The position numbers and the translations under genes were made by a program. A DNA stretch of 23,152 nt from NCBI GenBank assembly GCA_902805805.1, contig CADCUE010000268.1:1-23152 (forward strand), in the 5' to 3' direction. This document shows positions 1 to 7,725 of the stretch, piece by piece; the stretch's first letter is position 1, and each line of letters opens with the position of its first letter. The notes under the pieces were generated by a model. That model was not told where the DNA came from and did no database searches. It worked only from the letters and a program-made list of their open reading frames with translations. The DNA comes from an uncultured Frankineae bacterium. GTDB lineage: Bacteria; Actinomycetota; Actinomycetes; Mycobacteriales; SCTD01.

Positions 1-686
1 GTGAGGGTGTGGGCGTTCGACGTCACCTTGAAGACCTTGCCGAAGCCGCCGGTGGCGAACAGCACGGCCTTGGTGTGGAAGACGTGCGTCTCACCCGTCG
101 AGAGCTCGTAGGCCACGACGCCGCTGGTGACCCGCTCGGTCCCGCCGCCCTCGAGCGGGACGTCGGTGAAGACCAGGTCCAGCACGTAGAACTCGTTGAA
201 GAAGTCGATCTCGTGCTTGACGCACTGCTGGTAGAGCGTCTGCAGGATCATGTGGCCGGTGCGGTCCGCGGCGAAGCAGGAGCGGCGCACGGCGGCCTCG
301 CCGTGGTTGCGGGTGTGCCCGCCGAAGCGGCGCTGGTCGATGCGGCCCTCGGGCGTGCGGTTGAACGGCAGGCCCATCTTCTCGAGGTCGAGGACCGCGT
401 CGATGGCCTCCTTGCACATGACCTCGGCGGCGTCCTGGTCGACGAGGTAGTCGCCGCCCTTGACCGTGTCGAAGGTGTGCCACTCCCAGTTGTCCTCCTC
501 GACGTTGGCCAGGGCGGCGCACATCCCGCCCTGCGCCGCGCCGGTGTGGGAGCGCGTCGGGTAGAGCTTGGTCAGCACGGCCGTGCGCGAGCGCTGCCCG
601 GCCTCCAGGGCGGCGCGCATCCCGGCTCCGCCCGCCCCGACGATGATGGTGTCGTAGCGGTGGAACTGCACTGCTCCTGAGGCCAT
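1..686 (-). CDS. sdhA: Succinate dehydrogenase flavoprotein subunit (3' part missing)
   Basis: Catalytic subunit that oxidises succinate to fumarate and passes electrons through covalent FAD to the iron-sulfur subunit, on the inner face of the membrane. The first 228 residues are visible and the gene runs off the window. The N-terminus reads as a Rossmann FAD site (DTIIVGAGGAGMRAA, about residues 12-26). Next come TRSHTGAAQGG with the likely FAD-linked His47, then WEWHTFDTVKGGDYL and RRFGGHTRNHGEAAVRR, all typical of SdhA. The ATG at 686 follows a GGGAG ribosome site that overlaps the sdhD stop, 9 bases away, so it is translated with sdhCD. sdhB is expected just beyond the window edge. Confidence 0.95.
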   Translation of the reverse strand, partial: MASGAVQFHRYDTIIVGAGGAGMRAALEAGQRSRTAVLTKLYPTRSHTGAAQGGMCAALANVEEDNWEWHTFDTVKGGDYLVDQDAAEVMCKEAIDAVLDLEKMGLPFNRTPEGRIDQRRFGGHTRNHGEAAVRRSCFAADRTGHMILQTLYQQCVKHEIDFFNEFYVLDLVFTDVPLEGGGTERVTSGVVAYELSTGETHVFHTKAVLFATGGFGKVFKVTSNAHTL

Positions 687-695
687 CGAAGCTCC

Positions 696-1175
696 CTAGC
701 CCGCGAGATCGGGGTCGAAGGTGAAGATCACGAGGGTGCCGAGGACCAGCACCAGGAACGACGCGGTGTAGAGCAGCATCTTGAGCCAGAAGCGCGTGCC
801 GTCGCGCTCGGCGTAGTCGTTGATGATGACGCGCAGGCCGTTGGTGCCGTGCAGCTGCGCCAGCCAGAGCTGCATGAGGTCCCAGGTGCGCCAGAACGGC
901 GAGGCCCAGCGGCCCGCGACGAAGCCGAAGTTGATGCGCTGCACCCCGTCGTCGAGCAGCAGCATGATGAACAGGTGCCCCAGCACGAGGAACACGAGCA
1001 GCAGCCCGGACATGCGCATGAAGATCCACGCGTACATCTCGAAGTTGGTCCCGCGGGAGCCCTGCGACGGGCGCTTGCGGCGCGTGCGCGGGGCCTCGAT
1101 GACCATCCGGTCGGACTCGTCGGGCTGGGCGACCGAGCCGGCCCTGAGGTTGCCGGTGGCGTCGACCGCGGTCAC
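696..1175 (-). CDS. sdhD: Succinate dehydrogenase membrane anchor subunit D
   Basis: Small hydrophobic anchor (159 aa) that helps hold heme and quinone in the complex. After a polar N-terminus of about 50 residues there are three membrane segments: around MSGLLLVFLVLGHLFIMLLL, around the WLAQLHGTNGLRVIINDY stretch, and FWLKMLLYTASFLVLVLGTLV. The HGTNGLR...NDY stretch matches the family region where an Asp-Tyr pair contacts quinone. The start is a GTG at 1175 that overlaps the sdhC stop as GTGA. A longer open frame reaching 1613 is the sdhC region read in another frame and was not used. It is the second gene of the sdhCDA operon. Confidence 0.9.
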   Translation of the reverse strand: MTAVDATGNLRAGSVAQPDESDRMVIEAPRTRRKRPSQGSRGTNFEMYAWIFMRMSGLLLVFLVLGHLFIMLLLDDGVQRINFGFVAGRWASPFWRTWDLMQLWLAQLHGTNGLRVIINDYAERDGTRFWLKMLLYTASFLVLVLGTLVIFTFDPDLAG

Positions 1176-1564
1176 GAGGTGCTCCCGAACAGCTCGGCGA
1201 AGGTGTGGGCGGTCATCCGGTAGACGGACGGGACCATGACGACGACGAACACGCCGAGCACCGCCCACATCATCTGCTTCTGGTAGCGCGTGCCCTTGGC
1301 CCAGAAGTCGATGGCGGTGACGCGCAGGCCGTTGAGGGAGTGGAACAGCACGGCCCCCACCAGGCCGATCTCCATCAGGTTGACCAGCGGGGTCTTGTAG
1401 GTGTCCATGATCCGGTTGTAGCTGTCCGGCGACACCCGGACGAGCGCCGTGTCGAGCACGTGCGCGAACAGGAAGAAGAAGATGAGGACGCCGGTGACGC
1501 GGTGCGCGACCCAGCTCCACATGCCTTCGCGGCCCCGGTACAGGGTGCCAGCGGGTGCCTGCAC
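1172..1564 (-). CDS. sdhC: Succinate dehydrogenase cytochrome b556 subunit C
   Basis: Heme-carrying membrane anchor of 130 aa and first gene of the operon. The sequence has the family signature SWVAHRVTGV near residues 17-26 and LFHSLNGLR at about 73-81, where His75 is the expected axial heme ligand. Three hydrophobic segments are clear (about 23-43, 62-82 and 97-116). The start is GTG 1564 with GGAGG a few bases upstream. A TAGCAT -10 element (1612-1617) and a CRP-like site (1661-1676) lie in the 125-base gap before it. Length and order match actinobacterial sdhC-sdhD-sdhA-sdhB operons. Confidence 0.92.
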   Translation of the reverse strand: MQAPAGTLYRGREGMWSWVAHRVTGVLIFFFLFAHVLDTALVRVSPDSYNRIMDTYKTPLVNLMEIGLVGAVLFHSLNGLRVTAIDFWAKGTRYQKQMMWAVLGVFVVVMVPSVYRMTAHTFAELFGSTS

Positions 1565-1611
1565 GACGATCGCCTCCAGACCTGCGGCCAGGCGCGCACC
1601 TGGGCCCGCTC

Positions 1612-1617
1612 ATGCTA
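1612..1617 (-). promoter_or_regulatory. Putative -10 element of the sdhCDA operon
   Basis: TAGCAT on the minus strand fits the actinobacterial TANNNT pattern. A transcript start near 1605 would leave a leader of about 40 bases carrying the GGAGG site before sdhC. No convincing -35 hexamer is seen at 16-18 bases, which would suit a promoter helped by an activator. Confidence 0.4.
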
Positions 1618-1650
1618 TCGGCGGGTCTGTCCCGCTGCCCGCCGAGGACA

Positions 1651-1694
1651 CCTCACGGCCTGTGACGTGATGCACATCGGCGCAGGCCGTCAGG
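1651..1694. repeat. Imperfect inverted repeat around the CRP-like site and kinase stop codon
   Basis: The arms 1651-1662 (CCTCACGGCCTG) and 1683-1694 (CAGGCCGTCAGG) are complementary at 11 of 12 positions, with a 20-base loop. The right arm contains the stop codon of the upstream kinase gene (1690-1692), and the left arm overlaps the first two bases of the CRP-like site. As RNA it could fold into a stable hairpin, but no U-run follows. It may be an end-of-transcript structure for the kinase mRNA, an operator, or both. Confidence 0.6.
1661..1676 (+). promoter_or_regulatory. CRP/GlxR-like operator upstream of sdhC
   Basis: TGTGACGTGATGCACA matches the cAMP-receptor consensus TGTGA-N6-TCACA with one change in the second half. 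Its centre is about 63 bases upstream of the predicted sdhC transcript start, close to the classic class I activator position (-61.5). CRP-family control of sdh genes is known in actinobacteria (GlxR in Corynebacterium). Binding here is inferred. Confidence 0.5.
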
Positions 1695-3312
1695 GGCGGG
1701 GCGCGAAGGTCTCCAGCACCTGCTCGAAGACCGGTCGGGCCGCGGCCCAGTCGGCGGCGTTCGTCTGCCAGTACAGGGCGTACGCCTGCGTGCCGGACAC
1801 GTCGACGAAGCCGCGGTCGAGCACCCGCAGCTCGGTCTCGTCGAAGAAGGTGAACTCGAGGTCGGCTGCCGGCCGGCCCCGGTGGTCGACGCGCTCCAGG
1901 CGCAGCTGCTCGTAGTCCTGCAGCGAGTCCTCCAGCGCCCGGGACAGGGCCGTGAAGACCTCCAGCGGCTCGCCGCGCGCCGGGCCGGCCTCGATGCGCA
2001 GGGTGCGGCGCTGGTCGTCGTTGCGCAGCTGCACCTGGCCGTTGCGGTCGCTGCGGACGTAGCCCGGGGGCACGCCCACGCTCCAGCCCTCCTGCGCGTG
2101 CTCGTACCGCGTCCAGCCCGCCGGCAGGGCGCCGGGCTCCTGGTCGGGCGTCGCCGACACCCCGGGCGAGGGGACGGCCGTCACCTCGTCGTCGGCCGGG
2201 CGCTGCGAGAGCACGTAGGTGACGATCGCGCCGGAGAGCAGCACGATCGCGAGCAGCAGGACGAGCGGTGCCCACGAGCGCCGCCGCCGCGGGCGCGGAC
2301 GGGGTCGGGGCGAGGCGGCGACCCGGGTCGGTGGCCGGGTCGGCGGGGAGGCGGGCGGCGTCGCGGCGCCCGCGGCGGCGTCGTGCAGGTCGTGCAGCGG
2401 CATCGCGGTCGTGTGCTCCGCGCGCCGCTCGGCCGCCGGCTGCGGGCGGGGCAGGGGCAGCGCCTGGGTCGGGGCGCTGTCGGCCACCGCGAGCAGCGCG
2501 GCGCGCGCCTGGTCGGCGGTCAGCCGCCGCTCGGGGTCGCGTTCCAGCAGGCCCTCGAGGACCGGCTCCAGCGGACCGGCGGCCAGGAACGGCTCGTGCT
2601 CGCCGGTGACGACGGCCGTGACGGTGAGCAGCGGATCGCCTCCGCCGTCGTACGGCGGCCGGCCCTCGACGGCGGTGAACAGGGTCGCGCCCAGCGACCA
2701 CAGGTCCGACGGCGGTCCGGGCGGCAGCCCGCGTGCCCGCTCCGGGGCGATGTAGCACGGCGAGCCGAGCAGCAGGCCGGTGCTGGTGATGCTCGCATCG
2801 CCGACGGACGAGGCGATCCCGAAGTCGGTCAGCACCACACGACCGGCCGAGGCGCCGTCGTCGCGTCCGAGCAGGACGTTGCCGGGCTTCACGTCGCGGT
2901 GGACGATCCCCTGCCGGTGCGCGGTCTCGAGGGCGCCGAGCAGGGCCAGGCCGACCTGCGCCGTGCGCTGCGGGGACAGCGGCCCGTCGCTGCGCACCAC
3001 CTCGGACAGGGTCTGCGCCTCGACCAGCTCCATGACGAGGTAGGGCGAGCCGTCCTCCTCGACCACGTCGTAGACGGTGACCGCGCTCGGGTGGTCCAGC
3101 CGCGCCGCGGCGCGCGCCTCGCGCCGGGTGCGCTCCCGCAGGACGTCGCGGTCGCGGTCGGACAGCCCGTGCGGGAAGGTGACCTCCTTGACGGCGACCT
3201 CCCGGCCCAGGACCTCGTCCTCGGCGCGCCAGACGGTGCCCATCCCGCCCGTGCCCAGCGGCGAGCGCAGCCGGTAGCGGCCCGCGACCAGGCGGCGGGG
3301 ATGGAGGTCCAC
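1690..3312 (-). CDS. Transmembrane Ser/Thr protein kinase (PknB/Hanks type, no PASTA)
   Basis: Membrane signalling kinase of about 540 aa. The kinase domain fills roughly residues 10-275: P-loop LGTGGMGTV, catalytic VAVKEV Lys42, HRDVKPGN (138-145), DFG (163-165) and APE (189-191). A Pro/Arg-rich linker leads to one membrane helix (about 347-369). An outside domain of about 170 residues follows and ends ...[13 protein letters not shown]; it holds no PASTA repeats and I do not recognise it. The frame is open to 3372, but I chose GTG 3312 because the domain begins 10 residues later and a promoter (TTGACT/TAGGCA) sits inside the longer version. GTG 3318 is also possible. Substrates are unknown; the sdh operon follows on the same strand. 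Confidence 0.88.
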   Translation of the reverse strand: MDLHPRRLVAGRYRLRSPLGTGGMGTVWRAEDEVLGREVAVKEVTFPHGLSDRDRDVLRERTRREARAAARLDHPSAVTVYDVVEEDGSPYLVMELVEAQTLSEVVRSDGPLSPQRTAQVGLALLGALETAHRQGIVHRDVKPGNVLLGRDDGASAGRVVLTDFGIASSVGDASITSTGLLLGSPCYIAPERARGLPPGPPSDLWSLGATLFTAVEGRPPYDGGGDPLLTVTAVVTGEHEPFLAAGPLEPVLEGLLERDPERRLTADQARAALLAVADSAPTQALPLPRPQPAAERRAEHTTAMPLHDLHDAAAGAATPPASPPTRPPTRVAASPRPRPRPRRRRSWAPLVLLLAIVLLSGAIVTYVLSQRPADDEVTAVPSPGVSATPDQEPGALPAGWTRYEHAQEGWSVGVPPGYVRSDRNGQVQLRNDDQRRTLRIEAGPARGEPLEVFTALSRALEDSLQDYEQLRLERVDHRGRPAADLEFTFFDETELRVLDRGFVDVSGTQAYALYWQTNAADWAAARPVFEQVLETFAPRP

Positions 3313-3319
3313 GGGCACG

Positions 3320-3347
3320 TGCCTACCCGCTGCCCCGCGCCAGTCAA
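3320..3347 (-). promoter_or_regulatory. Putative promoter of the kinase gene, leaderless
   Basis: On the minus strand TTGACT (3342-3347) and TAGGCA (3320-3325) are separated by 16 bases. Seven bases after the -10 comes GTG 3312, which would place transcript start and start codon together. The -10 lacks the final T, so this is moderate support only. Confidence 0.4.
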
Positions 3348-3360
3348 GCCTGGGCGGCTC

Positions 3361-3366
3361 TAGGCT
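3361..3366 (+). promoter_or_regulatory. Putative -10 element of the mutase gene
   Basis: TAGGCT, a common actinobacterial -10 form. It predicts a transcript start near 3373 and a leader of about 29 bases containing the GAGAGG ribosome site before ATG 3402. No clear -35 element is seen. It is divergent from the kinase promoter in the same 89-base gap. Confidence 0.4.
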
Positions 3367-3401
3367 CCGCACGTCCCCTGCGGTCGAGCGAGAGGCCTCT
3401 C

Positions 3402-4979
3402 ATGGCGCGCGCGGCAGAGTCCGGCTTCCCGATCAAGCCCGTGTACGGGCCCGACGACCTCCCGGCGGACCTGCCCGAGCGGCTGGGCGCGCCGGGGGAG
3501 TTCCCCTACACGCGCGGCGTCTACCCGTCGATGTACACCGGACGGCCGTGGACGATGCGGCAGTACGCCGGCTTCGGCACGGCTCAGGAGTCCAACGAGC
3601 GCTACCGCCACCTCGTCGACCAGGGCACCGGCGGGCTGTCGGTCGCCTTCGACCTGCCGACCCAGATGGGCTACGACTCCGACGACCCCGTCGCGTCGGG
3701 CGAGGTCGGCAAGGTGGGCGTCGCCATCGACTCGCTCGAGGACATGCGCATCCTGTTCGACGAGATCCCGCTCGACAGCGTCTCGACGTCGATGACCATC
3801 AACGCGCCCGCGTCGGTGCTGCTGCTGCTCTACGCGCTGGTCGCCGAGGAGAAGGGGATCGACGGGGCGAAGCTCACCGGGACGATCCAGAACGACGTGC
3901 TCAAGGAGTACATCGCCCGCGGCACCTACATCTACCCGCCCCGGGCGTCACTGAGACTGATCACCGACATCTTCGAGTACTGCAGGACCGAGCTCCCGCG
4001 GTGGAACACGATCTCGATCTCCGGCTACCACATGGCCGAGGCCGGGGCGACGCCCGTGCAGGAGATCGCCTTCACGCTGGCGAACGGCGTCGAGTACGTC
4101 CGTGCCGCAGTGGCGGCGGGCCTGGCCGTCGACGACTTCGCGCCCCGGCTGGCCTTCTTCTTCGTCTCGCGGACGACCCTGCTCGAGGAGGTCGCGAAGT
4201 TCCGTGCCGCACGGCGCATCTGGGCACACCTCATGGCCGACGAGTTCGGCGCGAAGGACCCGAAGTCGCTGATGCTCCGCTTCCACACCCAGACGGCGGG
4301 AGTGCAGCTGACCGCTCAGCAGCCCGAGGTCAACCTCGTGCGCGTCGCCGTCCAGGGTCTCGCGGCCGTGCTCGGCGGGACGCAGTCGCTGCACACCAAC
4401 TCCTTCGACGAGGCGATCGCGCTGCCGACGGTCAAGGCGGCGACGCTGGCCCTGCGCACCCAGCAGGTGCTCGCCTACGAGACCGACGTGACGGCCACGG
4501 TGGACCCGTTCGCCGGGTCGTACGTCGTCGAGGCGATGACCGACGAGGTGGAGCGGGGGGTGCTCGCGCTGATGGCGCAGGTGCAGGAGCGCGGTGGCGC
4601 CGTCGCGGGCATCGAGCAGGGCTTCCAGAAGAGCGAGATCGAGCGCTCGGCCTACGACTTCGCGCTGGGCGTCGACAGCGGCGAGCGCGTGGTCGTCGGC
4701 CTCAACCGCTACCGCAGCGCGTCCGAGGAGCGGTACGAGCCGCTGCGCGTCGACCCCACGATCGAGGCCGACCAGCGCGAGCGGCTGCGCGTGCTGCGCG
4801 CTCGGCGCGACCAGGACGCGGTCGACCGGGCCCTCGCCGCGCTGAAGGAGGCGGCGGCGGGCGACGCGAACGTCCTGCCGCCGATGCGGACCGCGCTCCG
4901 GTCGCTGGCGACCGTCGGAGAGGTGTGCGGAGCGCTGCGCGAGGTGTGGGGCGTCTACTCGCCGCAGGAGTTCTTCTAG
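3402..4979 (+). CDS. Methylmalonyl-CoA mutase-type large (catalytic) subunit, stand-alone
   Basis: Catalytic TIM-barrel subunit (525 aa) of a B12-dependent acyl-CoA mutase; the probable reaction is methylmalonyl-CoA to succinyl-CoA. It begins with the substrate-entry region [22 protein letters not shown] and ends at ...[11 protein letters not shown]. There is no C-terminal B12-binding domain, so a separate small subunit of about 130-140 aa must exist elsewhere. Tyr55 (RQYAGF) and Arg173 ([10 protein letters not shown]) align with the Tyr/Arg pair that selects methylmalonyl-CoA; isobutyryl-CoA mutases carry Phe and Gln there. The catalytic His is His210 in [17 protein letters not shown] precedes the ATG. 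No epimerase, small subunit or MeaB chaperone is in the window. Ethylmalonyl-CoA or another acyl-CoA as substrate is not excluded. Confidence 0.9.
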   Translation: MARAAESGFPIKPVYGPDDLPADLPERLGAPGEFPYTRGVYPSMYTGRPWTMRQYAGFGTAQESNERYRHLVDQGTGGLSVAFDLPTQMGYDSDDPVASGEVGKVGVAIDSLEDMRILFDEIPLDSVSTSMTINAPASVLLLLYALVAEEKGIDGAKLTGTIQNDVLKEYIARGTYIYPPRASLRLITDIFEYCRTELPRWNTISISGYHMAEAGATPVQEIAFTLANGVEYVRAAVAAGLAVDDFAPRLAFFFVSRTTLLEEVAKFRAARRIWAHLMADEFGAKDPKSLMLRFHTQTAGVQLTAQQPEVNLVRVAVQGLAAVLGGTQSLHTNSFDEAIALPTVKAATLALRTQQVLAYETDVTATVDPFAGSYVVEAMTDEVERGVLALMAQVQERGGAVAGIEQGFQKSEIERSAYDFALGVDSGERVVVGLNRYRSASEERYEPLRVDPTIEADQRERLRVLRARRDQDAVDRALAALKEAAAGDANVLPPMRTALRSLATVGEVCGALREVWGVYSPQEFF

Positions 4980-5012
4980 CCGCCGGGAGCTCGCCGGGAG
5001 CCCCTTCGCGCA

Positions 5013-5018
5013 TAGGGT
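5013..5018 (+). promoter_or_regulatory. Putative -10 element, leaderless start of the ABM gene
   Basis: TAGGGT followed by seven bases and then ATG 5026, so the transcript probably begins at the start codon. AGGG could also act as a ribosome site if transcription starts further upstream. Confidence 0.45.
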
Positions 5019-5025
5019 CTGCCGC

Positions 5026-5331
5026 ATGGTCCTCGAGCGCGCGTCCATCCGCATCCAGCCCGGCCGGGAGGAGGAGTTCGAGACGGCCTTCGCCTCGGCC
5101 AAGGCCGTCGTCGCTGCCGCCACCGGCTTCGTCAGCGCCACCCTGTCCCGGGGTGTCGAGAGCCCCAGCACCTACCTGCTGCTCGCGGAGTGGCAGACGC
5201 TGGAGGACCACACCGAGGGGTTCCGCGGGTCGCCGGCGTTCGGCGAGTGGCGGTCGCTGATCGGGCACCTGTTCGACGGTCCTCCGGATGTCGAGCACTT
5301 CGTGCAGGTCGCCGCCGTGCCTGCTGGGTAG
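5026..5331 (+). CDS. Antibiotic biosynthesis monooxygenase (ABM) domain protein
   Basis: A small protein of 101 aa that is one ABM-type ferredoxin-like alpha/beta barrel domain. Typical features are RASIRIQPGREEEFETAFASAKAV near the N-terminus, a central strand with YLLLAEWQTLEDHTEGFRGSPAF, and a closing VEHFVQVAAV strand. Such proteins usually act as dimers. Some are cofactor-free monooxygenases or heme-degrading enzymes, but many have no known activity. None of the paired catalytic residues of IsdG-type heme enzymes could be confirmed. Its stop codon overlaps the putative -10 of the next gene, 10 bases ahead of that start. Confidence 0.75.
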   Translation: MVLERASIRIQPGREEEFETAFASAKAVVAAATGFVSATLSRGVESPSTYLLLAEWQTLEDHTEGFRGSPAFGEWRSLIGHLFDGPPDVEHFVQVAAVPAG

Positions 5332-5341
5332 GACGCGGGTC

Positions 5342-6544
5342 GTGCAGATCCCCTTCCACTCCTCGCCCACCTCCAGCCTCGGCGTCGAGTGGGAGCTCCA
5401 GCTGGTCGACCGGGAGACGCGCCAGCTGAGCAGCGGCGCGGCCGAGATCCTGGGCATCCTCGGCCGCGGGGCCGAGCACCCGACGGCCAAGAAGGAGCTG
5501 CTGCAGTCGACGATCGAGGTCATCACCGGTGTCTGCGCCTCCGTGCCGGAGGCCATGGCCGACCTCGGCCGCACGCTCGACCAGGTGGTGCCGCTGGCGC
5601 ACGAGCGAGGGCTCGGCCTGATGTGCAGCGGCACGCACCCGGTGACGGACTGGCAGACGCAGCAGATCAGCGACGACGACCGCTACCGCAAGCTGCTGGA
5701 CGACATGCAGTGGCTCGCCCGCCGGATGCAGATCTTCGGCGTGCACGTCCACGTCGGGGTGCGCTCGCCGGACAAGGCGATCGCCATGGTCAACGCCCTG
5801 TCGGCGTACATCCCGCACTTCCTCGCCCTGTCGGCCTCCTCGCCGTACTGGGTCGGCAGCGACACCGGGCTCGCGTCGGCCCGCTCCAAGGTCTTCGAGT
5901 GCCTGCCGACGGCCGGGCTGCCGCACCAGCTCGACGGGTGGGCGCAGTTCGAGAGCTACATGGAGACGCTCATCAAGACGCAGACCATCTCCTCGATCAA
6001 GGAGGTGTGGTGGGACATCCGCCCGCACCCCACCTACGGGACGGTCGAGCTGCGGATCGCCGACGGGCTGCCCACTGCGGCCGAGGTGTCGATGGTGGCG
6101 GCGCTGTCGCAGTGCCTGGTCGACACCTTCGACCGGGAGATCGACAAGGGCTACACGCTCCCGCGCCCGCGTCGCTGGGTGGTCCAGGAGAACAAGTGGC
6201 GCGCCGCGCGCTACGGCCTGGACGCCAGCATCATCGTCGGCGAGGACAGCGTCCAGCCGGTGCGCGAGGCGCTGCGCGACCTGGTGCAGGACATGCGCCC
6301 GAGCGCGCAGCGGCTGGGCTGCGCCGCCGAGCTGGACCTGGTGGAGCAGGTGCTGCAGGGCGGTGCGTCGTACGCCCGGCAGCGCGCCGTCGCGGCGGCG
6401 AGCGGCGGTGACCTGACCGCGGTGGTCGACAGCCTGCTGGCGGAGTTCGAGGCCGGGCACCCGGTCTGGCTGCCCGCGCGCGAGCCGGCCACCGTGGTGG
6501 GAGAGCCGGGTGCCGCGGGAGCGGCCGCAGGGGTCGGGGCGTGA
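5342..6544 (+). CDS. Carboxylate-amine ligase, glutamate-cysteine ligase 2 family (YbdK/Rv0433-like)
   Basis: ATP-dependent ligase of 400 aa that joins a carboxylate to an amine, classically glutamate to cysteine; the true substrate of this branch is not known. Landmarks are LGVEWELQLVD (13-23), GVHVHVGVRS (133-142), WWDIRPHPTYGTVELRIADG (about 223-242) and VQENKWRAARYGLDA (about 281-294). The text closely resembles M. tuberculosis Rv0433 as I recall it. GTG 5342 was chosen because homology begins there; a start at 5288 would add 18 unlike residues. TAGGAC ends seven bases before this GTG and shares the ABM stop codon, so it may be leaderless. Its stop overlaps the next start as GTGA. Confidence 0.82.
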   Translation: MQIPFHSSPTSSLGVEWELQLVDRETRQLSSGAAEILGILGRGAEHPTAKKELLQSTIEVITGVCASVPEAMADLGRTLDQVVPLAHERGLGLMCSGTHPVTDWQTQQISDDDRYRKLLDDMQWLARRMQIFGVHVHVGVRSPDKAIAMVNALSAYIPHFLALSASSPYWVGSDTGLASARSKVFECLPTAGLPHQLDGWAQFESYMETLIKTQTISSIKEVWWDIRPHPTYGTVELRIADGLPTAAEVSMVAALSQCLVDTFDREIDKGYTLPRPRRWVVQENKWRAARYGLDASIIVGEDSVQPVREALRDLVQDMRPSAQRLGCAAELDLVEQVLQGGASYARQRAVAAASGGDLTAVVDSLLAEFEAGHPVWLPAREPATVVGEPGAAGAAAGVGA

Positions 6545-7722
6545 GCGGCAGCCCCCTCGCCGACGCCTGGCTGCGCGAGCACGAGCGCGAGCTCATCGCC
6601 GTCCGCCGTGACGTGCACGCCCATCCCGAGCTCGGGCGGGAGGAGCACCGGACCACGGCGATGCTCATGGACCGGCTCGCGGCCGCGGGGCTCGCGCCCA
6701 AGCCGCTGTCGAGCGGCACGGGCCTGGTCTGCGACGTCGGGCCCGAGGACGGTCCGGTCGTGGTGCTGCGGGCCGACATCGACGCGCTGCCCCTCGACGA
6801 CGAGAAGCTCGTGCCCTACCGGTCCACCGTGCCCGGGGTGTGCCACGCCTGCGGGCACGACGTGCACACCGCCGCGGTGCTCGGGGCGGGGCTGGCGCTC
6901 GCCGACGCGGCGGACCGGCTCGAGGGCCGGGTGCGCCTGGTCTTCCAGCCCGCCGAGGAGCTCATGCCGGGCGGAGCGCTCGACGTGCTCGCCGACGGCT
7001 GGCTCGAGGGCGTCTCCTCGGTCTTCGGGCTGCACTGCGACCCGGCGCTCGAGGTCGGCCGGGTGGGCCTGAAGTCCGGACCGATCACCGCGGCGGCGGA
7101 CTCGCTGCAGGTCCGGCTGACCGGTCCCGGCGGCCACACGTCACGACCGCACAACACCGTCGACCTGGTGCACGTGCTGGCGACCGTGGCGACCGGGCTG
7201 CCGGACGCGCTGTCGCGCCTGGTCGACCCGCGCGCCGGACTGTGCCTGGTCTGGGGGCACGTGTCGGCAGGGGTCGCGTCCAACGCCATCCCGCGCAGCG
7301 GCGTGCTCAAGGGCACGCTGCGGGTGCTGGACAAGGGTGCCTGGCACGGCGCGCCCGCCATGGTGCAGCGCATCGTCGACGGCCTGGTGGCGCCGTACGG
7401 TGCGCACGCCGAGGTCACCTACGAGCGCGGTGTGCCGCCGGTGGTCAACGAGCCGTCGGCGACCGCGCTCATGGCCGCCGCGGTGCGCTCCGCGCTCGGG
7501 CCGGGGGCGGCGGTCCCCACGCTGCAGTCGCTCGGCGGGGAGGACTTCGCCTGGTACCTCGACCACGTGCCCGGCTCGATGGCCCGCCTGGGCGTGAAGT
7601 CACCCGGTCAGGAGCTGCCGCACGACCTGCACCAGGGGGCGTTCGACGTCGACGAGACGGCGCTGCCCGTCGCGGTGCAGGTGCTGGTCGCGACCGCCCT
7701 CGCGGCGCTGTCGGCGGCCTGA
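6541..7722 (+). CDS. M20D-family amidohydrolase (hippurate/IAA-amino acid hydrolase type)
   Basis: Metal-dependent hydrolase of 393 aa that cleaves N-acyl amino acids or similar amides, likely in the cytoplasm. The two-metal site is complete: CHACGHDVH with Cys104 and His106, QPAEE with Glu139/140, GLHCDP with His165, and LHQGAF with His364. HAHPELG (26-32) and LRADIDALP (76-84) are further family marks, and a lid/dimer domain sits around GPGGHTSRPH. It starts at GTG 6541 inside the stop of the ligase gene, so the two are probably translated together: one makes an amide bond, one breaks one. Close relatives in M. tuberculosis are AmiA1/AmiB1-like. The substrate cannot be told from sequence. 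Confidence 0.9.
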   Translation: MSGSPLADAWLREHERELIAVRRDVHAHPELGREEHRTTAMLMDRLAAAGLAPKPLSSGTGLVCDVGPEDGPVVVLRADIDALPLDDEKLVPYRSTVPGVCHACGHDVHTAAVLGAGLALADAADRLEGRVRLVFQPAEELMPGGALDVLADGWLEGVSSVFGLHCDPALEVGRVGLKSGPITAAADSLQVRLTGPGGHTSRPHNTVDLVHVLATVATGLPDALSRLVDPRAGLCLVWGHVSAGVASNAIPRSGVLKGTLRVLDKGAWHGAPAMVQRIVDGLVAPYGAHAEVTYERGVPPVVNEPSATALMAAAVRSALGPGAAVPTLQSLGGEDFAWYLDHVPGSMARLGVKSPGQELPHDLHQGAFDVDETALPVAVQVLVATALAALSAA

Positions 7723-7725
7723 CCC

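Noticed and set aside
2280..2400. Dense GC-rich repeats such as gccgccgccgc and ggtcggtggccgggtcggcgg, considered as a repeat array
   Set aside because: They encode the Pro/Arg-rich linker of the kinase; unit length and spacing are irregular, so this is neither a CRISPR nor a designed repeat.
3402..4979. Isobutyryl-CoA mutase large subunit
   Set aside because: Isobutyryl-CoA mutases have Phe and Gln at the two substrate-selecting positions; this protein has Tyr55 and Arg173.
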